NCBI RefSeq assembly: GCF_003074055.1
Contig: NZ_CP029043.1
Location: 124,001-188,000, forward strand
DNA: 64,000 bases
DNA from: Streptomyces nigra
GTDB lineage: Bacteria; Actinomycetota; Actinomycetes; Streptomycetales; Streptomycetaceae
Reading direction: 5' to 3'
Position 1 is the first letter of the stretch; every line of letters starts with the position of its first letter. The notes below the pieces were generated by a model. That model worked only from the letters and a program-made list of their open reading frames with translations, was not told where the DNA came from and did not search any database. Shown here piece by piece: positions 8,621-17,078 of this stretch. The translations under genes were made by a program, and so were the position numbers.

Positions 8621-9322
8621 CTAGTCGCTCACTGTTGAAGCGCAGATCTCGTCCCGTCCCGGGCGCGGGTAACCGATCTCAGCGATGTCCTCGGCCAGGT
8701 CTGCCAGGGTGACCTCCGCGTTCAGCCATGACACGAGCCTCTCATCCAGCGGTCGCAAGGCATACACGTAACGCACCGCTTCCAGGTCCACGGGAACCTC
8801 GTAGTAGTCCTCGGCGAAGCGCTGGAACGCCCGCGGTGAGCGGTCGACCAGGAGCCCGAACAGGCCCGTTGCCCCGTCGGGATCGGAGTACCCGGCCGGG
8901 AAGTCGATTGCGCCGTGCCGCCACTGATCATCCGTCGCCTCCCGCCACAGGCAGGCCGTCACGACGGGGACGTCGTCCTCATCGGTGAACGCCGGCTCCT
9001 CCACGAAGGGTTTGAAGGCATCTGGCACGTCATCGATCACCCCCGGCCAGGGCTCGCCATCGTTGGCATACGGGCTCATCGGTGCTTCGTGGGCGAAGCC
9101 ACGGACGTAGGCCCCGGCCTTCGAGAACGCGATGAAGTACTCGTCCCCCGACCCGTTGCGCATCGACGCCATCTCCTCACCGTCGGCCCAGCCGGCGTTG
9201 AAGGAGTGGTAGCGGCCTTCCCAGTCAGGGCACAAGATCGCATCGAGCATCGCCAGTGAGCGGCACAGATCCCGCAGTTCAGCGATGGAAGGGAGCCTGC
9301 GAGCTACGTCATGGACAGTCAC
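8621..9322 (-). CDS. conserved hypothetical protein, possibly immunity-like
   Basis: A 233-residue acidic, aromatic-rich cytoplasmic protein. The block EMASMRNGSGDEYFIAFS followed by GFAHEAPMSPY is strongly conserved-looking and recurs, as I recall, in a Streptomyces family without known function. The acidic character and the FVEEPAFTDEDDVPVVTACL segment resemble SUKH/Imm-type immunity proteins, but no toxin gene is beside it. Start is uncertain: GTG at 9322 gives VTVHDVARRLPS, while a TTG at 9355 would add 11 residues. It runs opposite to the sugar dehydrogenase gene that follows. Confidence 0.65.
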   Translation of the reverse strand: MTVHDVARRLPSIAELRDLCRSLAMLDAILCPDWEGRYHSFNAGWADGEEMASMRNGSGDEYFIAFSKAGAYVRGFAHEAPMSPYANDGEPWPGVIDDVPDAFKPFVEEPAFTDEDDVPVVTACLWREATDDQWRHGAIDFPAGYSDPDGATGLFGLLVDRSPRAFQRFAEDYYEVPVDLEAVRYVYALRPLDERLVSWLNAEVTLADLAEDIAEIGYPRPGRDEICASTVSD

Positions 9323-9803
9323 GTACTCATTCAACCGGAGGCCTCTGACAACCAAATCTCGTCGAGCGTGCCGAGCAGCAGGCGTCGGTCCACCTCGCGT
9401 TACTGCGAAGCGAGTTCGGTGGTGTGCAGGTCGTTCTTGTCGGCCTACGCGTCACTGCGGCCGTTGCGGTCCGGCCGGTGGGCGGGCAGGCGCGGCGCGG
9501 ATGGGCTCCGTCCTTGGGCGGCGGCGAAAACCGCGTCGATATCGACAGTGCCGATGCCCACGCGGGCAGGAACGGCCTCACTACGGGAGCCGGTACATGC
9601 AAGTGGCGAGAGCTGGTTGGCGAGACCCCCGTTGCTGGTCTATACCAAGTACGTCAGTCCCAGTATCCTCACCGTGTCCGGCCAGGAGCACACGGTTCAC
9701 TCCCCCACACCCCCCACAGATCGCGCGCTGTCGCCGACGGCCCCGCACGATCGGCCCGGGCAGCGACGCGACCTGCCGATTCACCGCCTCCAGGAGGAAC
9801 TCG
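9323..9803. other. divergent intergenic region
   Basis: About 480 bases between a minus-strand gene and the plus-strand sugar dehydrogenase gene. It contains the DasR-like palindrome noted separately at 9636-9647. Apparent reading frames through it are Arg-rich shadows and have no start in a good context. Confidence 0.4.
9636..9647. promoter_or_regulatory. DasR-like (dre) palindrome upstream of the sugar dehydrogenase gene
   Basis: TGGTCTATACCA is a 12-bp near-perfect inverted repeat with one mismatch pair in the core. The Streptomyces GlcNAc regulator DasR recognises sites built on TGGTCTAGACCA. This copy differs by one base and lies about 155 bases before the GTG of the secreted sugar dehydrogenase. 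Assignment is by resemblance only. Confidence 0.4.
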
Positions 9804-10943
9804 GTGAAAGTTCGCACCAGAAGCTCGGCGATCATCGGCACCATCTGTCTCGTCGCCTCACTCGCCCTGACCACGGCATCCGCCGACGAGCCCGCTGCCG
9901 CACGGCAGACAGCACAGATCACTCTCAGGCAAGTGGCCACGGCCAAGAACCCCACGGCCGGCGCCGCCGGACCCGGAGGGAGACTCTGGGTCGCCGAACG
10001 CGCCGGCACAGTCCGAGTCCTGGGCGACAAGGGCGGCCTCGGCAAGCCCGTCCTGGACATATCCGCCGAGACCACCACCGACGGCGAACGCGGCCTTCTC
10101 GGCATCGCGTTCGACAGGAAGCACGCCCACTTCTACATCTCGTTCACCAACCTCGAAGGCACCAGCACAGTGGACGAGTTCGCCGTACGCAAAGGCAGGA
10201 TCCAGCCGCACACCCGCCGCACCGTCCTCACCCAGACCCAGCCCTACGCGAACCACAACGGCGGCGACATCAAGATCGGCCCCGACGGATACCTGTACAT
10301 CGCGCTCGGCGACGGAGGCTCGGGCGGAGACCCGCACGGCAACGGACAGAACCTCGGTACGCTGCTGGGCAAACTGCTGCGGATCGACCCCAGAGGCGGC
10401 ACGCCCTACGCGATCCCGGCGGACAACCCGTTCGTGAACACGCCGGGCGCCAAGGGCGAGATCTGGTCGTACGGGCTGCGCAACCCCTGGCGGTTCTCCT
10501 TCGACGCGGGCACGGGCGACCTGCTGATCGGCGACGTCGGCCAGAACGACTGGGAGGAGATCGACTGGGCCCCCGCGAGCAGCAGGGGCGGAGAGAACTA
10601 CGGCTGGGGCCAGATGGAGGGCACCCATCCCTTCCGTGGCGGCACGGAACCCGTGAACCACGTACCGCCGGTCCATGAGTACGACCGCAGCAACTTCGGC
10701 TGCTCGGTGACCGGCGGCTACGTCTACCGGGGCAAGGCGATCCCCGCCCTCAGGGGCCAGTACGTCTTCAGCGATTACTGCGACGGCACCATCCGCTCGC
10801 TGGAGACGAAGAACGGCAAGGTGACAGCCGTGAACGACCTCGGGGTCAACGGCGGCGAGATCATCTCCTTCGCACAGGACCGCAACGGCGAACTGTACGT
10901 CTTCACCATCGGCGGCAGCCTCTCCCGTATCGACGCCGCGTAG
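9804..10943 (+). CDS. secreted PQQ-dependent sugar dehydrogenase (soluble aldose dehydrogenase type)
   Basis: A 379-residue six-bladed beta-propeller enzyme of the GSDH/Asd (YliI) family, which oxidises aldose sugars with PQQ. Diagnostic stretches are [31 protein letters not shown] with the catalytic histidine, [17 protein letters not shown], and [16 protein letters not shown] followed by [15 protein letters not shown]. The N-terminus is a Sec signal peptide ([20 protein letters not shown], then an Ala cleavage region). The start is GTG at 9804 with a textbook AGGAGG six bases upstream. The frame is open further back but carries no signal there. No PQQ biosynthesis genes are in the window, so the cofactor must come from elsewhere. 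Confidence 0.92.
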   Translation: MKVRTRSSAIIGTICLVASLALTTASADEPAAARQTAQITLRQVATAKNPTAGAAGPGGRLWVAERAGTVRVLGDKGGLGKPVLDISAETTTDGERGLLGIAFDRKHAHFYISFTNLEGTSTVDEFAVRKGRIQPHTRRTVLTQTQPYANHNGGDIKIGPDGYLYIALGDGGSGGDPHGNGQNLGTLLGKLLRIDPRGGTPYAIPADNPFVNTPGAKGEIWSYGLRNPWRFSFDAGTGDLLIGDVGQNDWEEIDWAPASSRGGENYGWGQMEGTHPFRGGTEPVNHVPPVHEYDRSNFGCSVTGGYVYRGKAIPALRGQYVFSDYCDGTIRSLETKNGKVTAVNDLGVNGGEIISFAQDRNGELYVFTIGGSLSRIDAA

Positions 10944-10960
10944 CGACCCGGCAGCCGGCA

Positions 10961-10985
10961 GCCGGGTGGCGAAGGACCACCCGGC
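10961..10985 (+). terminator. hairpin terminator after the sugar dehydrogenase
   Basis: A perfect 9-bp stem, GCCGGGTGG with CCACCCGGC, encloses a 7-base loop and begins 17 bases after the stop codon. It is GC-rich with no U-tract. Confidence 0.5.
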
Positions 10986-11121
10986 GGTGCCGCCTGACCG
11001 CCTCCGCAGGCACTCGCAACCACCCGGGCGTCCTCGTACCGCGCCAGACAGTGCGGCGCGAGGACGCCAAGTGCGCCGGCCGTCCCCGCCGCATCGGGCA
11101 TTGTCAGTGGTGGCAGGCAGG

Positions 11122-13218
11122 ATGACGGGCATGACGACAGCTGCAGTTGTGATCACGGATGCCGCCGCCTACGCGCAGGCGGTCGAGGACGCGGTGAAGG
11201 CGTCGGCCGCCTACTACGCGAACGGGGAGTCGGCTCTGGACGATGACGCCTACGACCGACTGGTGCGAGGCATCGCCGTGTGGGAGGCCGAGCATCCTGA
11301 TCAGATACTGACCGCCTCTCCGACGGGGAAGGTCGCCGGTGGCGCCGTGGAGGGGGATGTCCCGCACACGGTGGCGATGCTGAGTCTGGACAACGTCTTC
11401 TCGGCGGAGGAGTTCGGCGCCTGGACCGCCTCGCTGGCCCGGCGCGTCGGCCACGAGGTCGAGCAGTTCAGCGTCGAGCCGAAGCTGGACGGGCTCGCGA
11501 TCGCCGCACGGTACGTCGACGGCCGCCTGAGCCGGCTGATCACACGCGGGGACGGGATGGCCGGGGAGGACATCTCACACGCGATCGGCACCATCGAGGG
11601 CCTGCCGCAAGAACTCTCCGAGCCGGTCACCGTGGAAGTACGCGGCGAAGTCCTGATGACGACAGCTCAGTTCGAGCACGCCAACGAGGTGCGCTCCGCG
11701 CACGGCGGACAGCCTTTCGCCAACCCGCGCGGCGCCGCGGCGGGCACCCTGCGCGCCAAGGAGCGCGCCTACACCGTGCCGACGACGTTCTTCGGCTACG
11801 GTCTGCTGCCCCTGCCCGACACCGAGAGCTCGCTCGCCGTGCAGCTGGGCGACCTCACACACAGCGACCTCATGGTTCAGGCCGCCGCGTACGGGATCAA
11901 CACCACCGCCTCCACCGACGTGCCCGGCGTCACCGCCGACACCGTCGAGCAAGTGCTGGCCCGGGTGCAGGAGATCGCCGCGGTGCGGGCCGAGCTGCCG
12001 TTCGGGATCGACGGGATCGTCATCAAGGCCGACCTGGCCGCCGATCAGCAGGCCGCCGGATCGGGTTCGCGTGCCCCGCGCTGGGCGATCGCCTACAAGC
12101 TGCCCGCCGTCGAGAAGATCACCCGGCTGCTGGAGGTGGAGTGGAACGTCGGCCGCACCGGCATCATCGCCCCGCGTGCCGTGCTGGAACCGGTGGAGAT
12201 CGACGGCGCCACCATCACGTACGCCACCCTGCACAACCCTGCCGACATCACTCGCCGAGACCTGCGGTTGGGCGACCACGTCATGGTGTACCGGGCCGGT
12301 GACGTCATACCGCGCGTCGAGGCACCCGTCGCCCACCTGCGCACCGGCGAGGAACAGCCCATCGTCTTCCCCGACGTCTGTCCGCGATGCGGCTCGGACA
12401 TCGACACCGGTGAGCAGCGCTGGCGCTGTGCGAACGGCCGCAACTGCCACCTCGTCGCCTCCCTCTCCTACGCAGCCGGTCGCGATCAGCTCGACATCGA
12501 GGGCCTCGGGCACACACGCGTCGTCCAGCTGGTGGAGGCGGGCCTGGTCACCGACCTCGCGGACCTGTTCACACTCACCCGCCAGCAGCTCCTCGGCCTG
12601 GACCGCATGGGTGAGACCAGCACCGACAACCTCCTCGCCGCACTCGCGGCAGCCAAGGGCCAGCCCCTCTCGCGCGTGCTGTGCGCGCTCGGCGTCCGCG
12701 GCACCGGCCGCTCCATGTCCCGTCGCATCGCCCGGCACTTCGCCACCATGGACAACATTCGTGCCGCAGATGCAGAAGCGATGCAGCAGGTCGAGGGCAT
12801 CGGCACCGAGAAGGCCCCCTCGATCATCGCCGAACTCGCCGAACTCGCATCGCTGATCGACAAACTCGCCGCCGCCGGAGTCAACATGACCGAACCTGGC
12901 GCGACCCCGCCCCCTCCGCCCGGCAGCGCCTCCGACGAATCCGACGAGCAGACCGAAGGTACGGGCGGCCCGCTGGCCGGGATGACCGTGGTCGTCACCG
13001 GCGCGATGACCGGCCCCCTGGAGAAGCTCAGCCGCAACCAGATGAACGAACTCATCGAACAGGCCGGCGGCCGCTCCTCCTCCAGCGTCTCCAAGAAGAC
13101 CACCCTCGTCGTCGCCGGAGACGGCGCCGGGTCCAAGCGAGCCAAGGCCGATAGTCTCGGCATCCGCCTGGCCACCCCGGACGAGTTCGCCACGCTGGTG
13201 GCCGACTACCTGAACTAG
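11122..13218 (+). CDS. ligA: NAD-dependent DNA ligase
   Basis: A 698-residue complete LigA. In order it has: an N-terminal Ia domain ([11 protein letters not shown], with the NAD-contact region), the adenylation motif [11 protein letters not shown] with active-site lysine about K121, and the nucleotidyltransferase motifs [11 protein letters not shown] and [11 protein letters not shown]. These are followed by an OB fold, a four-cysteine zinc finger (CPRCGS and CANGRNC), helix-hairpin-helix repeats, and a C-terminal BRCT domain beginning [16 protein letters not shown]. It seals nicks in duplex DNA. The start at 11122 (MTGMTT) is chosen over an arginine-rich upstream extension; ATG at 11131 is possible. 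Streptomyces normally carry a housekeeping ligA in a core region, so this copy, beside accessory genes and decayed loci, may be a second ligase. Confidence 0.93.
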   Translation: MTGMTTAAVVITDAAAYAQAVEDAVKASAAYYANGESALDDDAYDRLVRGIAVWEAEHPDQILTASPTGKVAGGAVEGDVPHTVAMLSLDNVFSAEEFGAWTASLARRVGHEVEQFSVEPKLDGLAIAARYVDGRLSRLITRGDGMAGEDISHAIGTIEGLPQELSEPVTVEVRGEVLMTTAQFEHANEVRSAHGGQPFANPRGAAAGTLRAKERAYTVPTTFFGYGLLPLPDTESSLAVQLGDLTHSDLMVQAAAYGINTTASTDVPGVTADTVEQVLARVQEIAAVRAELPFGIDGIVIKADLAADQQAAGSGSRAPRWAIAYKLPAVEKITRLLEVEWNVGRTGIIAPRAVLEPVEIDGATITYATLHNPADITRRDLRLGDHVMVYRAGDVIPRVEAPVAHLRTGEEQPIVFPDVCPRCGSDIDTGEQRWRCANGRNCHLVASLSYAAGRDQLDIEGLGHTRVVQLVEAGLVTDLADLFTLTRQQLLGLDRMGETSTDNLLAALAAAKGQPLSRVLCALGVRGTGRSMSRRIARHFATMDNIRAADAEAMQQVEGIGTEKAPSIIAELAELASLIDKLAAAGVNMTEPGATPPPPPGSASDESDEQTEGTGGPLAGMTVVVTGAMTGPLEKLSRNQMNELIEQAGGRSSSSVSKKTTLVVAGDGAGSKRAKADSLGIRLATPDEFATLVADYLN

Positions 13219-13356
13219 ACCTGCTTCCGCACGGCCGGGCCCGCCGAGGATCGATTTCCACAGGCCGAGGTGACCACGAAGGTGACCGCGACGCGCACCC
13301 CGCGGTCCCTCGGCGGCGCCCTCCCCCATGGGGCGAACCGGCGGCGGCCCCACCCG

Positions 13357-13422
13357 CTAGACCAGGGCGCGCCCACCGTCGCCGCCGTCGATGCACTTCG
13401 ACTCGTCGATGGTCACGGGCAC
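13357..13422 (-). pseudogene. 4Fe-4S ferredoxin remnant (first residues only)
   Basis: A 21-codon minus-strand frame begins VPVTIDESKCIDG. The start of the small actinobacterial 7Fe/8Fe ferredoxins is typically TIDESKCI followed by CxxC motifs. Here the sequence runs into a glycine-rich stretch and a stop before any CxxC, so the protein is gone. In other Streptomyces, as I recall, such a ferredoxin neighbours a HEAT-repeat protein, and a broken HEAT gene lies immediately beside it here on the other strand. Confidence 0.5.
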
Positions 13423-13484
13423 GTCGGTCCGCTGGGGCACCAGGGCGACCGGCGCGGGGGCCGGCACCGGGCCCACCGTGCGCA

Positions 13485-14319
13485 CTGGCCGCCGCGCTCG
13501 CCGACTCCGACGCAGTCGTCCGCGCCGCCGCGGCCGCCTCACTGCGCGGGCCGGTCGAGACGCTTGGGCCCGAACCGGCCCTGCGCGACGGCCTGGTCGT
13601 CGCCCTGTCAGAAGCCGACCCCGTAGCGCGTGCCGCCGCACGACGTCCTGCGTGCCCTGCGTCTCGGTGATGCGGAGCTGTTCGCGGGCTCCCTGTCGGA
13701 TGCGGACATCTCCGTGCGGATCGAAGCCGTGCGGGCACTCGTGTCGGTCGACGCCGCTGGTGAACTGGCGCGCGCGGCGATCACCGACCCGTCCCGCGAG
13801 GTCCGTGTCACCATCGCGAAGGCCCTGGCCACGGTGGCCGCGGGACAGCCCGACGACGCGACGCCGACCGGCCGCGAAGTAGTCCTCTCCGCCTTCGCCG
13901 AGCTCATCGACGATCCCGACGCCCTGGTGCGTGCGGCCGCCTACGAGGCACGGGCACGACCGGCTGCCCGGAGCCCCTGGCCGCACGCGCGGAGGCGGCC
14001 CTGTCCGACCCGGCCTGGCAAGTGCGGGCCGGCGGGCCACCGCCCTCTCCCTCGCAGCCCCTGGCCTCGCCGTACCCGCCCTCGCCAAGGCCCTCGCAGC
14101 CCCCGGCCTCGCCGTACCCGCCCTCGCCAAGGCCCTCGCCGACCCCAACGCCGACGTGCGCAAGGCCGCCGCGGCAGCACTGACCCGGCACCGTGCCGTC
14201 GAGGACGCCCGAGCGGCCCTGACGACGCCGACGACGGATCCGGACGCGGGCGTCAGGGGCCTGTGCGGCCCGGGCACTGTGACTCGGAAGGAGTGCTTCA
14301 GGTTGTCACCTGCCACGTG
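13485..14319 (+). pseudogene. HEAT-repeat protein remnant with frameshifts
   Basis: HEAT-like helices are readable but move between frames. LADSDAVVRAAAAASLRG and DGLVVALSEADPVARAAA are in frame 3. VLRALRLGDAELFAGSLSDA, then SVRIEAVRALVSVD and SREVRVTIAKALATV are in frame 1 to about 13970. LAVPALAKALADPNADVRKA and AAAALTRHRAVEDAR are in frame 2. At least two frameshifts (near 13635 and near 13980) break what would be a single repeat protein. There is no intact start. A 42-bp internal duplication is annotated separately. Confidence 0.75.
14055..14138 (+). repeat. 42-bp tandem duplication inside the HEAT remnant
   Basis: Two head-to-tail 42-bp copies (14055-14096 and 14097-14138) differ at one base. 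Each encodes APGLAVPALAKALA in the frame-2 reading. The unit is 14 codons, so the duplication by itself keeps frame. Its near identity shows that it is recent compared with the decay around it. Confidence 0.85.
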
Positions 14320-14782
14320 AGCCCACAGCGGGGATGGTGGCCGACGCCTCCGTCGGGTTGGCGCTCCCCGAACCACTGCGCTGCGAGGCCGGGGCGGGCC
14401 CGGACTCCGAGTCCAGAGCGTTGCGGACCGCGGTGAGGATGTCCTCGGTGCCGGCCCCGAGCGCTCGCGCCGCAGCGGTGAAGTCCCGTGCCAGCGTGCT
14501 GAGTTGGTGGACGTCGTGTCCGTGCGGAGCGTCCGGGAGCGGGGCCACCCGGGTGCCCGCGCCACGGCGGGTCCGGATCAATTGCGCGGCCTCCAACTCG
14601 CGGTAGGCACGAGCCACGGTGCCCGGTGCCAGACCCAGGTCGACGGCGAGTTGCCGAACGGTCGGCAGGCGCTCGCCCTCGACCAGCCGGCCGGTGCGGA
14701 TGAGCGCGGCCAGCTGGGCACGGATCTGCTCGTACGGCGGCACCTGACTGGTGGTGTCGACGCGGACGGCGGGGTCACTCAT
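14306..14782 (-). CDS. GntR-family transcriptional regulator (YtrA-like)
   Basis: A 158-residue regulator. The N-terminal winged helix-turn-helix is clear: PPYEQIRAQLAALIRTGRL, LPTVRQLAVDLGLAPGTVAR, then AYRELEAAQLIRTRRGAGT. The C-terminal part is short (about 80 residues), as in the YtrA subfamily, which often controls ABC or membrane-protein operons. The ATG at 14782 overlaps the stop of the upstream membrane-protein gene (ATGAGTGA), so the two are translationally coupled. Two 22-bp palindromic sites upstream of that gene are the likely autoregulatory operators. Confidence 0.85.
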   Translation of the reverse strand: MSDPAVRVDTTSQVPPYEQIRAQLAALIRTGRLVEGERLPTVRQLAVDLGLAPGTVARAYRELEAAQLIRTRRGAGTRVAPLPDAPHGHDVHQLSTLARDFTAAARALGAGTEDILTAVRNALDSESGPAPASQRSGSGSANPTEASATIPAVGSRGR

Positions 14783-15569
14783 CGTCGTACATCCCTTCGT
14801 CGGCCACACCGTCGTCGACCGCTCGCGGCGCCACGACGGTCAGCAGGGACCATCCGAACGTGAACATGCCCAGCAGACCCAGGGGGCAGATCACCACGAG
14901 GGTGACCGCGCCCAGCGGGCCCGCGCAGGGTCCGTCCATGAACGCGACCAGGAACATCAGGACGACGAGGAGCACCTGACACGACACCAGCAGTCCCCAG
15001 GCCCCGACGATGGCCCAGGCACGGTCGCGGCGCTGCTGGTGGCCGCCCGGCCCGAAGGCGATACGGCGCAGTGCCCAGACGCAGGCGGGGGTCGCGACCG
15101 CGAGGGCACCGAGCATCGGGCCGCTGTAGTACAGCCCGGGCCAGGGGCCGATGGAGGTGTGCCACCCATTGCAGGCAACCTCCATGACGCGCCCCGCGCC
15201 GCCTATCCCTTCGCGGCCGGAGGAGGCCGTGACAGCACCCATGAACAGCAGTGCGAGAAGAGAGCCCGCCTGCAGCAGAAGCAGGGGGGTCATGCGGGGC
15301 GGCACATGGTCGCGCACCAGGCGTGGCGCGAGACTGGCGGTGCGGACCGCTTCCTGAGGACGCAAGGTCAGGGCGTCGCCGATCAGCACACCTCCCACCG
15401 CGCACAGGCCGAACGCGGTGACGGCGAACACGAGGGGCGTCGTGATGTCGCCGCTCTCGATCGTGAGCAACTGCCGTGCGATCTCGATACCGATCGCCAG
15501 GCCGGACCATCGGGCGTAGTGGTCGGCGTGGTCGAGGAACCGGGACTGGAGCGGGACGGTGTCGAGCAC
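14775..15569 (-). CDS. multi-pass membrane protein in GntR operon, function unknown
   Basis: About 264 residues with roughly six hydrophobic segments: LVFAVTAFGLCAVGGVLIG, MTPLLLLQAGSLLALLFMGA, MLGALAVATPACVWAL, AIVGAWGLLVSCQVLLVVL, VTLVVICPLGLLGMFTFGW and others. No ABC signature or catalytic motif is visible. It overlaps the GntR gene by eight bases, so the regulator probably controls this protein. Start is GTG at 15569, with GGGGATC upstream; a TTG at 15599 lies inside the promoter-proximal operator and is less likely. YtrA-type regulators usually control envelope-stress transporters, which would fit. Confidence 0.75.
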   Translation of the reverse strand: MLDTVPLQSRFLDHADHYARWSGLAIGIEIARQLLTIESGDITTPLVFAVTAFGLCAVGGVLIGDALTLRPQEAVRTASLAPRLVRDHVPPRMTPLLLLQAGSLLALLFMGAVTASSGREGIGGAGRVMEVACNGWHTSIGPWPGLYYSGPMLGALAVATPACVWALRRIAFGPGGHQQRRDRAWAIVGAWGLLVSCQVLLVVLMFLVAFMDGPCAGPLGAVTLVVICPLGLLGMFTFGWSLLTVVAPRAVDDGVADEGMYDDE

Positions 15570-15590
15570 GTGAGGATCCCCCAAGGCACC

Positions 15591-15612
15591 TTGTACCAAA
15601 CGATGGACACAA
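15591..15612. promoter_or_regulatory. candidate GntR operator 1
   Basis: TTGTACC-N8-GGACACAA-type imperfect dyad of 22 bp, matching the stronger site 40 bp away (TTGT at the left, ACACAA at the right, and a near-identical centre). It overlaps the region just upstream of the membrane-protein start, well placed to block transcription. Confidence 0.6.
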
Positions 15613-15630
15613 GATGCCCTGCTCGGAAAG

Positions 15631-15652
15631 TTGTGTCAAACCATCGACACAA
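15631..15652. promoter_or_regulatory. candidate GntR operator 2
   Basis: TTGTGTC-N8-GACACAA is a perfect 7-8-7 inverted repeat. Together with site 1 it forms two directly repeated 22-bp palindromes spaced exactly 40 bp, about four helical turns, so two dimers could bind the same DNA face. Confidence 0.7.
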
Positions 15653-16061
15653 GAACGGAGCCGCTCGGACGTCGCTCCGTGTGCCTGTCGGGACGGCATG
15701 AGCTACCCCCTCACTGTCCGGGAAGTGCGAGGACAACCGCTACATCGACCGCGAGGTGGAAGAGCCCGGGACGCGCGTGCGATTCATGCTCGGGCTCCAC
15801 GAGAGCCGGCAGGGGTGGCCGCGCGAGGGAGGGCGGGCACCGACGGATCTGCGTGCCCGCCCTCCCCCGCACGAGACCCGCTCAGGCGGAAAAGCCGACC
15901 TCACCGGTACGGCCCAGCGACCCAATCGCTCCGCCGAGCGCATGCCTCGCTGCGCACCCCTGGCCCGTCGTGCGCCACCACGTGGAGCCGTCCGCGCCCG
16001 GCTCACCCGGTCGCGGCACCGCTGCACCCCCCAGGCAGGCCGGTGCATAGAATCCGGTGCC
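15653..16061. other. intergenic region, no supported gene
   Basis: About 410 bases. A plus-strand stretch near 15715-15815 (CEDNRYIDREVEEPGTRVRF) reads like protein but has no start and no match I recognise, so it may be decayed coding sequence. The rest is spacer before the gene at 16062. Confidence 0.35.
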
Positions 16062-16421
16062 ATGCCGAAGCCTGACGAGCTGCTCGTTGCCATAGCCGCC
16101 CTTGTGGAGTCCGGCCAGAGCAATCAGATGTCCCTGACCGCGATCACCAGTGGTGCCGTCATCACCGGTCGGCTGGCCCCGGAAACCATGTGGAGGCAGA
16201 GGGTGTCCGAGGTGCTGACGGACTCCGCCGACCTGGGCGCGTTCTCCACGGTCTTCGACACCCCCGCGGGGAAGGACGGGCCGCCCACGCATCTGCACTT
16301 CCATGTCGCCCGGATCCTGCAGGGAACGGTGGGGATCCCGGAGACGGGCGGGATGTACCGCGTCGCGATCGAGGACGTCAGTGCCTGGACCGTGGGCGAC
16401 TTCAGCTACTCCGACCACTGA
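16062..16421 (+). CDS. small conserved protein, possibly gas-vesicle accessory GvpU-like
   Basis: A 119-residue cytoplasmic protein starting MPKPDELLVAIAALVESGQ. It has a beta-rich middle (SLTAITSGAVITGRLAPETMW) and ends YRVAIEDVSAWTVGDFSYSDH. From memory this pattern matches a Streptomyces family that has been named GvpU by similarity; no other gas-vesicle gene is in the window, so that name should be treated as tentative. The start ATG is the only one near the conserved region; the frame is open to 15756 but the upstream part is Arg/Pro-rich. A strong terminator follows 19 bases after the stop. Confidence 0.65.
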   Translation: MPKPDELLVAIAALVESGQSNQMSLTAITSGAVITGRLAPETMWRQRVSEVLTDSADLGAFSTVFDTPAGKDGPPTHLHFHVARILQGTVGIPETGGMYRVAIEDVSAWTVGDFSYSDH

Positions 16422-16440
16422 CGCACGACCCGCTGCAGAC

Positions 16441-16478
16441 GGTGGGCCCCGCCGGCATACGCCGGTGGGGCCCCACCT
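16441..16478 (+). terminator. strong hairpin terminator
   Basis: GGTGGGCCCCGCCGGC pairs with GCCGGTGGGGCCCCACC around an ATAC loop with one bulge, and CTTTC follows. It is positioned directly after the 16062-16421 gene. Confidence 0.75.
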
Positions 16479-16755
16479 TTCGGTTCTGCTCGCACCAGTC
16501 GTCCTCATCCGACCCACCACGGCCACCGTGCGTGCACCGCGAGAGACCGGCACGTGTTCCGGACCGTCCCGGCGACAGGCACGCCGCGCGCAGGCCTCCG
16601 CGGTCGAGTCGTGCGGGCGAAGGGGAGGACTGGGACGGCTTCGGCCTCCCCCGCCCCTCCGGTGTCCCAGGAGTACCGGCCTTTCGACGGCATGACCGGT
16701 CCGATCATCCTCGACATCGTCGACGGACGGAGGTGCCGGTAGGTCGAGGCCGAAA
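16479..16755. other. spacer between convergent genes
   Basis: About 275 bases downstream of the terminator and before the end of the minus-strand DUF2630 gene. No coding frame, repeat or hairpin that I would support. Confidence 0.35.
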
Positions 16756-17019
16756 TCAGGAGAGGTAGTCCTTCACCTGCGAGGCCGGGCGCACGTGCGC
16801 GTCCGCAGGGTCCTGCCCTGCCGCGACCCGGGCGCGGCGCTGGCGCAGCAGGTCCCAGCACTGGTCGAGTTCCGTCTCCAGCTGGGCCAGTCGTTCGTGT
16901 TCGGTCGGCTGGTCGATGGTGTTCTCGACAAGGCGGTCGCGCAGGTCCTTCTCCTGGCTGATCATCTCTTGGATACGGCCGAGGATCCGCTTCTCGGCAT
17001 CTGCTTCGGAGTTCGACAT
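16756..17019 (-). CDS. DUF2630 family protein
   Basis: An 87-residue, highly charged helical protein. The pattern AEKRILGRIQEMISQEKDLRD followed by LAQLETELDQCWDLLRQRRA matches DUF2630, a small actinobacterial coiled-coil family with no known function. The C-terminus (RPASQVKDYLS) is also typical of the family. ATG at 17019 has a GAGGGAGTGATCCC leader that provides a weak ribosome binding site. It is downstream of, and on the same strand as, the flavoprotein gene at 17079, separated by 59 bases. Confidence 0.85.
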   Translation of the reverse strand: MSNSEADAEKRILGRIQEMISQEKDLRDRLVENTIDQPTEHERLAQLETELDQCWDLLRQRRARVAAGQDPADAHVRPASQVKDYLS

Positions 17020-17078
17020 GGGATCACTCCCTCAGGGTGGGGTGCACGGCTGCGCCCGCGCAGTCGAAGCGCTGCAGG

